Below are positions 24,310 to 32,835 of a stretch of DNA of 64,000 bases, in pieces. This DNA comes from an uncultured Lachnospiraceae bacterium (GTDB taxonomy: Bacteria; Bacillota; Clostridia; Lachnospirales; Lachnospiraceae). Below the pieces are notes generated by a model, which saw nothing but the letters and a program-made list of their open reading frames with translations, did not search any database and had not been told where the DNA came from. The position numbers and the translations under genes are program-made. Each line of letters begins with the position of its first letter. Position 1 is the first letter of the stretch. The stretch lies in NCBI GenBank assembly GCA_947384285.1, contig CANDGI010000003.1, positions 1 to 64,000 of the forward strand. The letters run 5' to 3'.

Positions 24310-25983
24310 TTATTCTTGACTTTTCACTCCGGCATACCGGTCGTACGCCTCCTGGTATACCTTCAGAAGCTTATCCATGCCGCATTTTTTCCGCAGGTTC
24401 TCAATGTAGCTTTCCCATTCCGCATCGTCAGGGCCGCCGTTTTTCAGCCACAGGCCTTCCTGTTCCGACACAGCGCTTTCAAAATCTGCCTTGTACCAGT
24501 CAATATCGTCCAATTCTTCTCCCGTAAACACACAGTCCACCGGATAGGCGGTCTTGCTATCCACATAAGGCAGCCAGAATTCATTCAGGTCTGTCAGTCT
24601 TTCAATGGCGCGGTCTTCCATCTTGAAGGTGCTAAGGTAGTAATCGCTGAGAATCAGCTTCGGCCCGTACACTTCCTGTTCTCCACGCAGCTCTCCAGAA
24701 CCCTTTCCAAATTTTTCCCGGGATTCTTCATCGGTAATGCTCAGCCAAATGCCGTTTTCATCTTTTTGTGTAAAATAAGTCCCAATCGACCCATAATGAA
24801 GCTGCATGACGATTTCTGGTTCATACCATCTGTCAAAAAACCGCAGCAGATTGGCCGGGCTTTTACATGCCTTTGTAATATTCAGCTGTCCGCTGTTGGT
24901 GGGTCCTCCCGTACGCAGCGTCACATTGTGTGTGCCGTCCGGTCCGTCAAGGACTGGCAAAAACACATAATCCTTGGCATAATCGCCCATCAGCTCCTCA
25001 ATATACCACCAGGTAGAAACTCCCACATAGCCCTGGGAACATTTGGAGATTAACTGCGTATCATCCTGGCTGAACATTTCAACGTCCATCAGCCCTTCTG
25101 CGTACCAGTCATGGAAATAGGTCAGGGCGTCCCGGTAATCGTCCGTGGTACACACAAACTCCACCTTCCCGTCGTCCCGCAGCACCAGATCATTGCACAC
25201 ATCATTGGGCCAGTTGGTAAAGCCAAAGCCTGCATAGAAAATATTCTGTCCCCAGCACCACTGGTCAAACCCCGTACTCATGGGAATCGTGCTTCCCGGC
25301 GCGTTTCCATAATATTTTGCGCTCATGTCATTCTCTTTAAATGCTTTCAGCGCTGCATGAAGCTCCTCTAGGGTGGCGGGCACTTCCAGCCCCAAATCAT
25401 CCAGCCATGCCTTATTAATCATAGAAAATTGAGGGATGCTGTAAATGCTGTAATCCTCTTTAGCGCCGATGCCGGCGGTTCCCATGCGCTCTCCTGCCGG
25501 AAGGCCGTAAATATATCCGTCATCCATGGTAATGGCTTTGCGGATATCCGGGTTTTCCTCCAGGATTTTCGTTAAATTGGGCATATATTCTTCTGTCAGG
25601 TAAGGGGTCAGGTCAATGAACGTTCCGTCGTCCCCATACCGTGAAATGTCATAGTTATTGAATCCGACGCCTATGAAAGCATCCGGCAGGTCGCCGCCGG
25701 CAATGCGGATGTTGACCTGCTCGCCCAACGATTCACTCATGGTATTCCAGTCAATATGGATTCCTGCTTCCTCCTGAAGCTGGTTTAATACATCCTTTTT
25801 GTCATAGCTTGTACTCAGGGCTCCCATTCCTCCCATAATGGAAAAATCCGCCTGGGAAGTATCTGTATTGGCAGCTCCTTTTTCATGATTTCCATAGTCA
25901 TTGCCGCATGCCGCTGCCGACAGCCCAAGGCTTACGGCCATCATACATGATACAAGCTTTTTCCACAATCCTTTTTTTCTCAT
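24310..25983 (-). CDS. Extracellular sugar-binding lipoprotein of ABC importer
   Basis: The 557-residue protein starts with a lipoprotein signal (MRKKGLWKKLVSCMMAVSLG, then lipobox-like SAAAC, Cys at about 27) and continues as a large solute-binding protein of the LplA/YtcQ type (for example IHIDWNTMSESLGEQVNIRI and GDLPDAFIGVGFNN). These large binding proteins pair with LplB/YteP-type permeases and take up oligosaccharides. It lies between the two permease genes and the GH32 gene, so fructose-containing oligosaccharides are the likely ligand (inference). No ATPase gene is present in the locus; a shared MsmK-type ATPase elsewhere is expected. Confidence 0.92.
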   Translation of the reverse strand: MRKKGLWKKLVSCMMAVSLGLSAAACGNDYGNHEKGAANTDTSQADFSIMGGMGALSTSYDKKDVLNQLQEEAGIHIDWNTMSESLGEQVNIRIAGGDLPDAFIGVGFNNYDISRYGDDGTFIDLTPYLTEEYMPNLTKILEENPDIRKAITMDDGYIYGLPAGERMGTAGIGAKEDYSIYSIPQFSMINKAWLDDLGLEVPATLEELHAALKAFKENDMSAKYYGNAPGSTIPMSTGFDQWCWGQNIFYAGFGFTNWPNDVCNDLVLRDDGKVEFVCTTDDYRDALTYFHDWYAEGLMDVEMFSQDDTQLISKCSQGYVGVSTWWYIEELMGDYAKDYVFLPVLDGPDGTHNVTLRTGGPTNSGQLNITKACKSPANLLRFFDRWYEPEIVMQLHYGSIGTYFTQKDENGIWLSITDEESREKFGKGSGELRGEQEVYGPKLILSDYYLSTFKMEDRAIERLTDLNEFWLPYVDSKTAYPVDCVFTGEELDDIDWYKADFESAVSEQEGLWLKNGGPDDAEWESYIENLRKKCGMDKLLKVYQEAYDRYAGVKSQE

Positions 25984-26007
25984 AAATACGACTTCCTTTC
26001 TGTTTCA

Positions 26008-26916
26008 TCAGCCTTTTACCGCGCCTGCCATAAAGCCTTTCTCAAAGTATTTCTGGACAAATGGATAAATCACCAGCATAGGCAATGCCGCAATGATAAT
26101 GGATGAGAACTTAATCATTTCTGTCATTTTGTTCAGTTCTGCATATCCTCCGGCCACAGTGCTGGCCTGGCTGGCGCTGGCAGAGCTCTTAATCAATATG
26201 TTGCGCAATACCAAAGGCAGAGGAGCCTTTTCCGGTGAAGGCAGGTAAATCATGGATGTAAACCAGTCATTCCAGTAGGCAACCATGGAAAACACCACCA
26301 TAACCGCCATAATGGAACGGCTCAAGGGCACTACGATACGGATAAACGTGGTCCATTTGGAGGCGCCGTCGATTTCTGCAGCCTCTATCATTTCTTTCGG
26401 GATGCTGTTTTCAAAAAAGTTCCTTACGATAATCATATTCCCCACTGCAACGCCGCCCGGGAGAAACAGCGCCCACATATTGTTGATCAGCCCGGTATCT
26501 TTTACAATCAGATAGGTAGGAACCAGGCCGCCGCCAAAATACATGGTGATAATAAAGAAAATACTTAAAAATTTTCTGCCTGGCAGATCCTTTACGCTGA
26601 GAGGATACGCCGCCAGATAAAGAACCACAACGGAAAAAACTGTACCGATAATCGTATATTTGAAGCTGTTTAAAATTCCAGTCAGAATATTGGGATCCGC
26701 AAATACCGACTGATATCCATCCAAGGTAAACTTGCTTGGCAGAAGAAAGGTTTTCCCTGCATATACATCATACGGGTCGGACACAGAGGCAATCAATACA
26801 TAATACAGGGGATAAGCAACAATAAGCAGAACAACTGTACATATGATGACCAGGACGATACCGCTGGTCCTTTCGGAAAATCCTGACAGCTTTCCAGATT
26901 TTGCATTCGCTTTCAT
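26008..26916 (-). CDS. Sugar ABC transporter permease (LplC/YtcP type)
   Basis: The 302-residue product has six membrane helices, with the ABC-coupling EAA loop EMIEAAEIDGASKWTTFIRIVVPLS. The C terminus FVQKYFEKGFMAGAVKG is typical of the CUT1 inner permease. The ATG at 26916 has TAGGAGG seven to eight bases before it; the longer frame overlaps the upstream gene without a ribosome-binding site. It is co-transcribed with the neighbouring permease, 10 bp downstream of its stop. Confidence 0.93.
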   Translation of the reverse strand: MKANAKSGKLSGFSERTSGIVLVIICTVVLLIVAYPLYYVLIASVSDPYDVYAGKTFLLPSKFTLDGYQSVFADPNILTGILNSFKYTIIGTVFSVVVLYLAAYPLSVKDLPGRKFLSIFFIITMYFGGGLVPTYLIVKDTGLINNMWALFLPGGVAVGNMIIVRNFFENSIPKEMIEAAEIDGASKWTTFIRIVVPLSRSIMAVMVVFSMVAYWNDWFTSMIYLPSPEKAPLPLVLRNILIKSSASASQASTVAGGYAELNKMTEMIKFSSIIIAALPMLVIYPFVQKYFEKGFMAGAVKG

Positions 26917-26926
26917 ACCGCACCTC

Positions 26927-27856
26927 CTAAACAAAGCTTGTATCTTCAGATATCTTGCTGGCTATCTTATTGACGGCAATCAGCAGGATGATATTGACGG
27001 CTGTGTTAAACAATCCCACCGCCGTAGAGTAACTGTATTTGGCATTCTCAATACCCTGTTGGTAAACATATACGGCAATCACATCACTGGCAGCCTTATT
27101 CAAATCGGTCTGCAAGAGCCATACCTTTTCAAACCCTACATTCATCAGGCCTCCTGCGCTCATGATCAGGTTCAGCACCATAATGGACCGAAGCTCCGGT
27201 ATGTCAATATGCCAAATACGCTGGAACAAAGATGCGCCGTCCACCTTTGCGGCTTCGTACAGGGACGTATCAACGTTAGATAAGGTAGCCATATAAACAA
27301 TGATTCCCCAGCCTGCATCCTGCCAGATGCCCGAGGCTATGTAAATGGTCCGGAAGGCAGAAGACTCTGTGAGAAAATCAACGCTGCTTCCCAGCAGCAG
27401 GTTAATCAAACCGCCGGAAGGGCTTAAAAAGATACGGATCATACCGCAGATAACCATTGTGGAGATAAAATGAGGTGCATAAAGCACTGTCTGGGTGGCC
27501 CGCTTAAAGCGCTGGAACCTTACCTGGTTCAGCATCAGCGCAAGGATAATCGGAATCGGGAAGCTCCACAGCAGACTGTAAAAGCTTAGCAATATGGTGT
27601 TTTTCAGCATGCGCACGCAGGTTGGCGCTGAAAAAAAGCGCTCAAACCACTTAAGGCCCACCCACTCGCTCCCAAACATTCCCCGGCTTGCCTTATAATC
27701 CCGGAAGGCAATCTGTATGCCATACATAGGAAGATACTTGTAGACAATGGTCAGTACGATAGGAATCAGGAGCATTGCATACAGCTGCCAGTTATCCAGC
27801 AAACGCTGTTTGAGGGGTCTGCTGTGCAATACAGCAGCTGATTTTTGATTTTTCAT
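26927..27856 (-). CDS. Sugar ABC transporter permease (LplB/YteP type)
   Basis: The 309-residue protein has six predicted helices, the N-terminal YLPMYGIQIAFRDYKASRGM segment characteristic of LplB-type permeases, and the coupling loop SLYEAAKVDGASLFQRIWHI. It is the first gene of the importer-GH32 operon, starting directly after the regulatory region shared with the divergent LacI gene. It would form a heterodimer with the product of the next gene. Confidence 0.93.
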   Translation of the reverse strand: MKNQKSAAVLHSRPLKQRLLDNWQLYAMLLIPIVLTIVYKYLPMYGIQIAFRDYKASRGMFGSEWVGLKWFERFFSAPTCVRMLKNTILLSFYSLLWSFPIPIILALMLNQVRFQRFKRATQTVLYAPHFISTMVICGMIRIFLSPSGGLINLLLGSSVDFLTESSAFRTIYIASGIWQDAGWGIIVYMATLSNVDTSLYEAAKVDGASLFQRIWHIDIPELRSIMVLNLIMSAGGLMNVGFEKVWLLQTDLNKAASDVIAVYVYQQGIENAKYSYSTAVGLFNTAVNIILLIAVNKIASKISEDTSFV

Positions 27857-27970
27857 AATTTACTCTCCTTTCTCTTTTTCAGACAGCATCCTTTCATTCT
27901 GCGTATCATAATTTCATGAAATAAACTATCTGATCTGTCATATTTCGTTTCATATGTGCACATATTTTCA

Positions 27971-27982
27971 TGAAACGTTATT
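27971..27982. promoter_or_regulatory. LacI-type operator candidate O1
   Basis: TGAAACGTTATT has a CG-centred half-palindrome (TGAAACG) of the LacI-family consensus, 115 bp from the permease start. Confidence 0.55.
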
Positions 27983-28123
27983 TTACCTGGTAATTGAAAT
28001 ATATCATTTTCCATTGTTTAAGTCAATGTTTTTCCTTTATATTATTGTATATTTACCTATTTTCGTCACATATTACAAATACTTTTTATCCTTTTTGTAC
28101 ACATTTACGATTTTCTCTCTATA

Positions 28124-28135
28124 TGTAACGTTTCA
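28124..28135. promoter_or_regulatory. LacI-type operator candidate O2
   Basis: TGTAACGTTTCA differs at one position from the perfect LacI-family palindrome TGAAACGTTTCA. It lies about 140 bp upstream of the LacI gene and is followed by TGAAA. Confidence 0.6.
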
Positions 28136-28276
28136 TGAAATTTTTGCATCTATCCCCTTTACATTCTAAAATCATTCCAGTATAATAGAACTAGAAAGAA
28201 CAAAACAGTGAAACAATCTTTTCTTCTTCCCTCATGGATACCGTTTCACTGGCGCTTGTAAAGGAGGTCTAAATTT

Positions 28277-29284
28277 ATGAAAAAAGAAAACTATGTTCCA
28301 ACCATGAAAGATGTTGCAAAAGAAGCAGGCGTTGCCCTTGGAACAGTATCCAAGGTTGTCAACGGCCTGCCGGTAGGAGAACCCTACCGCATCCGGGTGG
28401 AGGAAGCCATAAAAAAGCTGAATTACCAGGTCAACAGCTATGCCCAAGGGTTAAAAGCAAGCAAAACCTATACCGCTGCCCTCTTAATTCCAAACACCCA
28501 GGATCCTTTCTTTTCGTCCATCACCTATCACATCAATACGGCTCTTTTGAAACGGAATTACCGGATGCTTTTGTGCTGCACCGATTATGATTCCAACCTG
28601 GAACAGGAATACGTCATAATGGCCCAGCAGAACAAAGTGGATGGAATCATCGGGCTGACCTACAACCCCGGCCTTAAGATAGAGGAACAAACGCCTTTCG
28701 TATCCATTGACCGTTCCATGGGCGCTAAAATCCCCTGCGTGGCCAGTGACAATTTTGCAGGCGGGCAGCTTGCCGCTGAAAAGCTGGCGGACTTGGGCTG
28801 TAAGCATGCAGCCTTCCTGCGCATCGGTTCCTCCTTGAGCAATGAGCCTAACAAACGGAAGTCCGGCTTCGAAAATGGCTGCCTGGCCCGGGGGCTTTCC
28901 TATGAAATGAAAATTTTAAACGATGGGGATTCCTTCGAAGAATTTGAACATTTCCTAAATGAGCATATAGAGGATGGAAAATTGTCTTTTGACGGGATAT
29001 TCTGCGTCACAGACAGTGTAGCTTATTCCGTTTTAAAAATACTGGGCAAGCTGGGCCAAAGGGTTCCAGAAGACGTGCAGGTCATCGGCTATGACGGCAC
29101 ACGCATCCTGGGGGACAAGGAATATGTATGCTCCACCATTGTGCAGCCTGTCCCAGACATTGCAGAAATGTGCGTAGAGCTTCTCCTCCAGGAAAACATG
29201 ATGCAGAAACCTCCGCTGGTCTGCCTCCCTGTAACCTATGTTCCTGGCGGCACAACGCTGGAGCCTTCCCAGGAACAGGAGTGA
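28277..29284 (+). CDS. LacI-family transcriptional regulator of the sucrose/fructan locus
   Basis: The 335-residue protein has an N-terminal helix-turn-helix (TMKDVAKEAGVALGTVSKVVNG, residues 9-30), the hinge and a periplasmic-binding-protein-like effector domain (LLIPNTQDPFFSSITYHI onward). It is divergent from the importer-GH32 operon and shares a 420-bp control region with LacI-type operators. I infer that it represses both sides and releases DNA on binding a sugar such as sucrose or fructose. AAAGGAGG precedes the ATG by about ten bases. Confidence 0.93.
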   Translation: MKKENYVPTMKDVAKEAGVALGTVSKVVNGLPVGEPYRIRVEEAIKKLNYQVNSYAQGLKASKTYTAALLIPNTQDPFFSSITYHINTALLKRNYRMLLCCTDYDSNLEQEYVIMAQQNKVDGIIGLTYNPGLKIEEQTPFVSIDRSMGAKIPCVASDNFAGGQLAAEKLADLGCKHAAFLRIGSSLSNEPNKRKSGFENGCLARGLSYEMKILNDGDSFEEFEHFLNEHIEDGKLSFDGIFCVTDSVAYSVLKILGKLGQRVPEDVQVIGYDGTRILGDKEYVCSTIVQPVPDIAEMCVELLLQENMMQKPPLVCLPVTYVPGGTTLEPSQEQE

Positions 29285-29289
29285 CTCCT

Positions 29290-29943
29290 ATGAAAAACTG
29301 GTGGTATTATCATAAATGGTATGTCATCTGCGGCATCGTCCTTTTGGGCATTGTCTGCAACGTAGTTGGAAATGCCCTGGGCCTTTGGCACAAAGCCCCT
29401 GATTTCCAGATTGCATATATCGGAAAGACAGAACTTCCAAAGGATACGGTATCTGCGCTGGAACAGTCATTTGCATCTGCAGGATGGGATTTTAACAAAG
29501 ATGGGGAAGTGATTGTAAAAATCAACCAGTACATCAGCGGAAACCAAAGCCAGGATGCAGAGCTTGCTTACTACGAATATGCGTCCGAGCTGACCTTGAT
29601 TGGAGATATCTCGGACTGTGAAAGCTATTTTTTCCTAATGGAATCTCCAGATGATTTCCAGCGGAATTTCCAGCTGCTTGCCGATTTTGACGGAAGCTGC
29701 CCCAAGGAGACGGATTACTCCGCGGAAAATAAGGCTGTTTTATGGTCGGACTGCCCTGCCCTCTCCGGGATGGAGCTTGGCTCCTATTCCACTGTCATAT
29801 CCGGGAAAGAAGCGGCCGGGGATAGTCAAGAACTGCTTTCTTCCCTCTATTTCGGAAGACGATGCTTCTATACCAAAGACCGGACAAAGAATGTAAAAGA
29901 CTGTGATAAATTGTGGAACTCACTGGTATGTTCTGGAAAATAA
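29290..29943 (+). CDS. Membrane-anchored protein of unknown function
   Basis: The 217-residue protein begins MKNWWYYHKWYVICGIVLLG, a short cytoplasmic end and one membrane helix. The extracellular-facing part has a substrate-binding-protein-like look (FQIAYIGKTELPKDTVSALE) and several Cys residues, but I recognise no family. The ATG at 29290 is chosen because GGAG lies eight bases upstream, within the end of the LacI gene; the much longer frame reads through LacI sequence. It is probably co-transcribed with the LacI gene and the lipoprotein and YesL-like genes that follow. Confidence 0.7.
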   Translation: MKNWWYYHKWYVICGIVLLGIVCNVVGNALGLWHKAPDFQIAYIGKTELPKDTVSALEQSFASAGWDFNKDGEVIVKINQYISGNQSQDAELAYYEYASELTLIGDISDCESYFFLMESPDDFQRNFQLLADFDGSCPKETDYSAENKAVLWSDCPALSGMELGSYSTVISGKEAAGDSQELLSSLYFGRRCFYTKDRTKNVKDCDKLWNSLVCSGK

Positions 29944-29995
29944 GGTTTTTTCATTGCGATTTGTGCCTGAGCAGGGCGAAGAGAATGAATGATTA

Positions 29996-30034
29996 ATGTG
30001 GACAATTATATTTTTCATTGCGATTTGCGCCTGA
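29996..30034 (+). other. 12-codon ORF in the tandem repeat (copy 1)
   Basis: ATG TGG ACA starts a frame encoding MWTIIFFIAICA then TGA, a hydrophobic peptide that looks like a truncated signal sequence. A weak GAAGAGA lies about ten bases upstream. Translation is not demonstrated; it may only reflect the origin of the repeat. Confidence 0.3.
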
Positions 30035-30059
30035 GCAGGGCGAAGAGAATGAATGATTA

Positions 30060-30098
30060 ATGTGGACAATTATATTTTTCATTGCGATTTGCGCCTGA
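30060..30098 (+). other. 12-codon ORF in the tandem repeat (copy 2)
   Basis: It is an identical copy of the preceding hydrophobic 12-codon frame. Its TGA lies 28 bases before the start codon of the lipoprotein gene, so re-initiation or coupling is possible. Confidence 0.3.
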
Positions 30099-30125
30099 GC
30101 AGGGCGAAAGGAATGGGTGATTTTA

Positions 30126-30716
30126 ATGAAAACAAAATGTTTTATCTTTTTTCTTAGCATAGCTCTCTTACTATCGGGCTGCGCCCCTTTTTCCACGAAA
30201 TTGGAAAAAGAACCTGTAGAAAACAAATCCCACCTTCTGGTGGGGCACCGCATGGAGGTGGAGAACACCGACAGCCGCCTTATCCTGGTGGATGACAACA
30301 GCGTCCTTGCTGCCGACGGGCTTTACTATGTATCCTGGGGAATGGGAGAGCCAAAACCTTATGAAAACAGCGACGGCGATACCGCGAACCTGTATGACGC
30401 CACCCTCTATCTCCTGCTGGGGGAATCTAAGGATGCTGCATCCGCACAGAAAAATATGGATACCTGGCTCGAAGCCGCCAAGACAACTTATGAGGTTTTG
30501 GAAGAAACAGAATCCACTTACAACGGGCAGCCTTACATATTGCTTGCCTACAACTGTATCAGCGAAGAAAATCCTTACGACAGGGGCATCTCCGCATTTG
30601 CTTCCATCGGCGATATCTCCCTGTGCGTGGAATTAACCTGCCAGAAGGATTTCCAGGAAGATTTGGAAGGCATGATGGCGAATTTCTTAGAGCACTGTTC
30701 TTATATTGATGAATGA
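30126..30716 (+). CDS. Lipoprotein of unknown function
   Basis: The 196-residue protein starts MKTKCFIFFLSIALLLSGCA, a lipoprotein signal with lipobox LSGC (Cys19), so it is anchored outside the membrane. The rest (for example RLILVDDNSVLAADGLYYVS) matches no family I know. The ATG at 30126 has AAAGGAATGGG upstream and is preferred over the codon nine bases earlier. It lies between a membrane-anchored protein and a YesL-like protein in one plus-strand run, suggesting a shared envelope task near the sugar importer. Confidence 0.8.
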   Translation: MKTKCFIFFLSIALLLSGCAPFSTKLEKEPVENKSHLLVGHRMEVENTDSRLILVDDNSVLAADGLYYVSWGMGEPKPYENSDGDTANLYDATLYLLLGESKDAASAQKNMDTWLEAAKTTYEVLEETESTYNGQPYILLAYNCISEENPYDRGISAFASIGDISLCVELTCQKDFQEDLEGMMANFLEHCSYIDE

Positions 30717-30840
30717 AATATCCTGTCAGGCAGCCGCCGCCTTTTCCTTGCCTGCCGCTGCAGAATATGGAAGGGCGTTTGAGACGGCCAAAGCCTGGAA
30801 CAAGGATGAAAAACCATTATTATATTTAGGAGGGATTCAC

Positions 30841-31677
30841 ATGAATTTATCTGCAAACCACAACCTGCCGGAGGGAACCGGACGGCGGCTCACCGGTTCC
30901 CAACGCTGCTGGGAACTTGCCGGCCGGGATTTCAAACGCTTTTTTGCCGTAAACCTGCTAACCTTGCTGGGACTTTCCCCTTTTGGGTTCGGGGTTCTGC
31001 TTTCCATCCTGTCCTCCAGCATCCTGGCGCTTATCCCCGCCTGCGTAATCGGTGGAATTGCTGCAGGCCCGGCGCTTTCCTGCATGCATGACGCCATATT
31101 CCGAAGCCTGCGGGATGCCCCTGGAGCATGGTTCGAGAACTATAAGCGTGCCTGGAAACAAAACTGGCGGCAATCCATCATTCCCGGCATCATTTTCTGC
31201 CTGCTGCTTGGCTTTTACAGTTTTATGCTGATGACTTTCTGGTGGGCTTCGCGCCTTCCAAGCCCCGGCACTATTGCAGTCTATGTTCTCGGCCTTGTGC
31301 TGCTTACTATGTTTTTCTCCTTGTACTGGCCCCAGATTGCGCTGTTTGAACAGTCTGGAAAACAACGGTTTCAGAACTGTCTGCTGTTTATAATCCGCTA
31401 TTTTGGCAAAACCCTGGGCTGCGCCCTGCTCCAGCTTCTATACTGGACAGCAATGGTATTGTTTCTTCCCTGGACATCCATGCTGCTGCCTTTCCTGGGC
31501 GTCTGGTTTATCCTGTTTACCGCAGATTTCCTCCTTTATCCTGCCATGGATGAAGCCTTCCAGATTGAGGAACAGATTACGCAGGCTTTCCCGGAGCAGG
31601 CTCCGTTTTATGAAGATGATGAGGCCTGGCTGGAACGGAAACAGAGGGAAAACAATATTTCAGGGAAGCGCTTTTGA
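30841..31677 (+). CDS. YesL/DUF624-like integral membrane protein
   Basis: The 278-residue protein has about five to six membrane helices. Its pattern NLLTLLGLSPFGFGVLLSIL and GGIAAGPALSCMHDAIFRSLRD, followed by YKRAWKQNWRQSIIPGII, is that of YesL-family proteins, which often sit beside LplB/LplC-type sugar importers. Function is unknown. The ATG at 30841 has TTAGGAGG six to seven bases upstream; the longer frame from 30706 overlaps the lipoprotein stop and has no such site. It is the last gene of the plus-strand run that begins with LacI. Confidence 0.85.
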   Translation: MNLSANHNLPEGTGRRLTGSQRCWELAGRDFKRFFAVNLLTLLGLSPFGFGVLLSILSSSILALIPACVIGGIAAGPALSCMHDAIFRSLRDAPGAWFENYKRAWKQNWRQSIIPGIIFCLLLGFYSFMLMTFWWASRLPSPGTIAVYVLGLVLLTMFFSLYWPQIALFEQSGKQRFQNCLLFIIRYFGKTLGCALLQLLYWTAMVLFLPWTSMLLPFLGVWFILFTADFLLYPAMDEAFQIEEQITQAFPEQAPFYEDDEAWLERKQRENNISGKRF

Positions 31678-31690
31678 GTGCGCTTCCCTG
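31661..31690 (+). terminator. Hairpin at the end of the YesL-like gene
   Basis: CAGGGAAGCGC and GCGCTTCCCTG form an 11-bp stem overlapping the stop codon. No T-run follows, so termination efficiency is uncertain. It separates convergent transcripts. Confidence 0.5.
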
Positions 31691-31752
31691 GATTAGGCGT
31701 AATGGAGGAGGCTGCAGAAGGCTCCGGCTTCCGTCATAGGAATGGCCTCGCC

Positions 31753-32835
31753 CTAAAGAACCCTATGATTCTCAATCTCTGACGACACAACAGGCATTTC
31801 TGGATACAGCCAGCTATCATTCATTCCATTTTCCAACATTTGCAACGCAACTTTTTGAGGATTTTTTATCAAAATCTGATATAGGCAATCATTTGCCATA
31901 TTGTTATATTCCATCGCATCAGGATTGATCTTGTTTTTTCTCATGTATTGATCATAAGGCCGTTCCTCATAAAAAGGAAACACTGAGAAAACCCCTTTTT
32001 GCGCTTTAATCCTTTCCGAATGATACGGATGCACTACACACAAGGGCGGCAGTTTCCTATCCTTTAACACATAGCCATCGGAATAGATTCTTGCCAGCAA
32101 ATAATAGTACGGATTCACAACATCACCCTTGATTAATAACTCCTTCATCCTGTTTCTGTCACGCAAAAGTTCATCATTAATACTGCTAAGGTTAAAAATA
32201 TAGTCAATATGGCTTGTCTCATCTGTTTGTGAATATACATCAAATTTTCCATATTCCTGGAAATTATTCAGTATTTTGTTCCTGTCCTCTCTCGTAACGT
32301 CTAAATCATTCATCAAGTCTTCCTGCAAGCTTTTATCCTGTTGCAAATACTGCATAATTCTTTTATTTAATGTCTTTGGCAACAACACCCATACACAGGG
32401 AACACATTTTTTCCTGGATTCTTCATTGTATTTATTTCCGTCAAAAAAAGGTTCTAATGCAAATAATAAAGAATGCAGGCTGGATTCGGACCAATCCAAT
32501 ACCCTGGTATTCACCTGATGGTGCTGCATAACCTCCAGCCATTCCACTCTTGAAGATGGCTCTTGCGAAAGCAGATGAAAATTCTTGGCTATGTAATGCT
32601 GTGTGCGAATGTCTTCTGCATAATGAAGCTTCGTATAATTGCCCCTTCCAGCTCCCCTTTTTGCATGGGCTTTTGTCCGAAACAAGGAGGGAACCAGGGA
32701 ATAATCTGCACTGCTTTGCCCCCGGAACCACAATATAGGCGGACTCATGGATGTTTTCAAAGATTGCTGTGCAATTGCTGCAACTCGTTCCATATATGCT
32801 CCCAAACTATCAACACATTCTCTTATGAATGACAT
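31753..32835 (-). CDS. FRG-domain protein
   Basis: The 360-residue protein has the FRG signature: ILWFRGQSSADYSLVPSLFR (34-53), with Phe37-Arg38-Gly39, then EWLEVMQHHQVNTRVLDWSE (98-117) and a hydrophobic helix SLLFALEPF. FRG domains are named for this Phe-Arg-Gly motif; their activity is not well defined, and they recur in phage and defence-associated proteins. The start overlaps the end of the 1,209-residue gene by 13 bp, with GGGGGAG before the ATG, so the two are translated as a coupled pair. The DNA is A/T-rich compared with both flanks. I infer an effector partner of the large protein. Confidence 0.85.
   Translation of the reverse strand: MSFIRECVDSLGAYMERVAAIAQQSLKTSMSPPILWFRGQSSADYSLVPSLFRTKAHAKRGAGRGNYTKLHYAEDIRTQHYIAKNFHLLSQEPSSRVEWLEVMQHHQVNTRVLDWSESSLHSLLFALEPFFDGNKYNEESRKKCVPCVWVLLPKTLNKRIMQYLQQDKSLQEDLMNDLDVTREDRNKILNNFQEYGKFDVYSQTDETSHIDYIFNLSSINDELLRDRNRMKELLIKGDVVNPYYYLLARIYSDGYVLKDRKLPPLCVVHPYHSERIKAQKGVFSVFPFYEERPYDQYMRKNKINPDAMEYNNMANDCLYQILIKNPQKVALQMLENGMNDSWLYPEMPVVSSEIENHRVL

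Larger units (their letters stand above)
27857..28276. promoter_or_regulatory. Divergent regulatory region of the sucrose/fructan locus
   Basis: This 420-bp A/T-rich gap separates the importer operon (minus) from the LacI gene (plus). It holds three copies of TTTCATGAAA (27912-27921, 27966-27975, 28131-28140). Two of them are parts of the same 14-mer in opposite orientation, AACGTTTCATGAAA. The CG-centred core fits LacI-family operators: TGAAACGTTATT at 27971-27982 and TGTAACGTTTCA at 28124-28135. Repression of both transcripts by the adjacent LacI protein, relieved by sugar, is the likely control. No gene is seen here. Confidence 0.6.
29947..30110 (+). repeat. 64-bp tandem repeat, about 2.6 copies
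   Basis: CATTGCG recurs at 29952, 30016 and 30080, giving a 64-bp period with almost identical units. Copies 1 and 2 differ by a single base over the shared part. The third is cut short where the ribosome-binding region of the lipoprotein gene begins, so the unit seems to have been copied from that gene's leader. Each full unit contains a 12-codon ORF. Confidence 0.93.

Noticed and set aside
29128-29289. Longer start of the 217-residue membrane protein
   Set aside because: It reads out of frame through the LacI gene end; the ATG at 29290 has its own ribosome-binding site.
29947-30110. CRISPR-like array
   Set aside because: The repeats are directly contiguous with no variable spacers, and no cas genes are near. 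The same holds for the arrays at 9824-10063 and 49661-49795.
30706-30840. Longer start of the YesL-like protein (323 codons)
   Set aside because: The extra residues overlap the lipoprotein stop, are not membrane-like, and the strong AGGAGG is before 30841.
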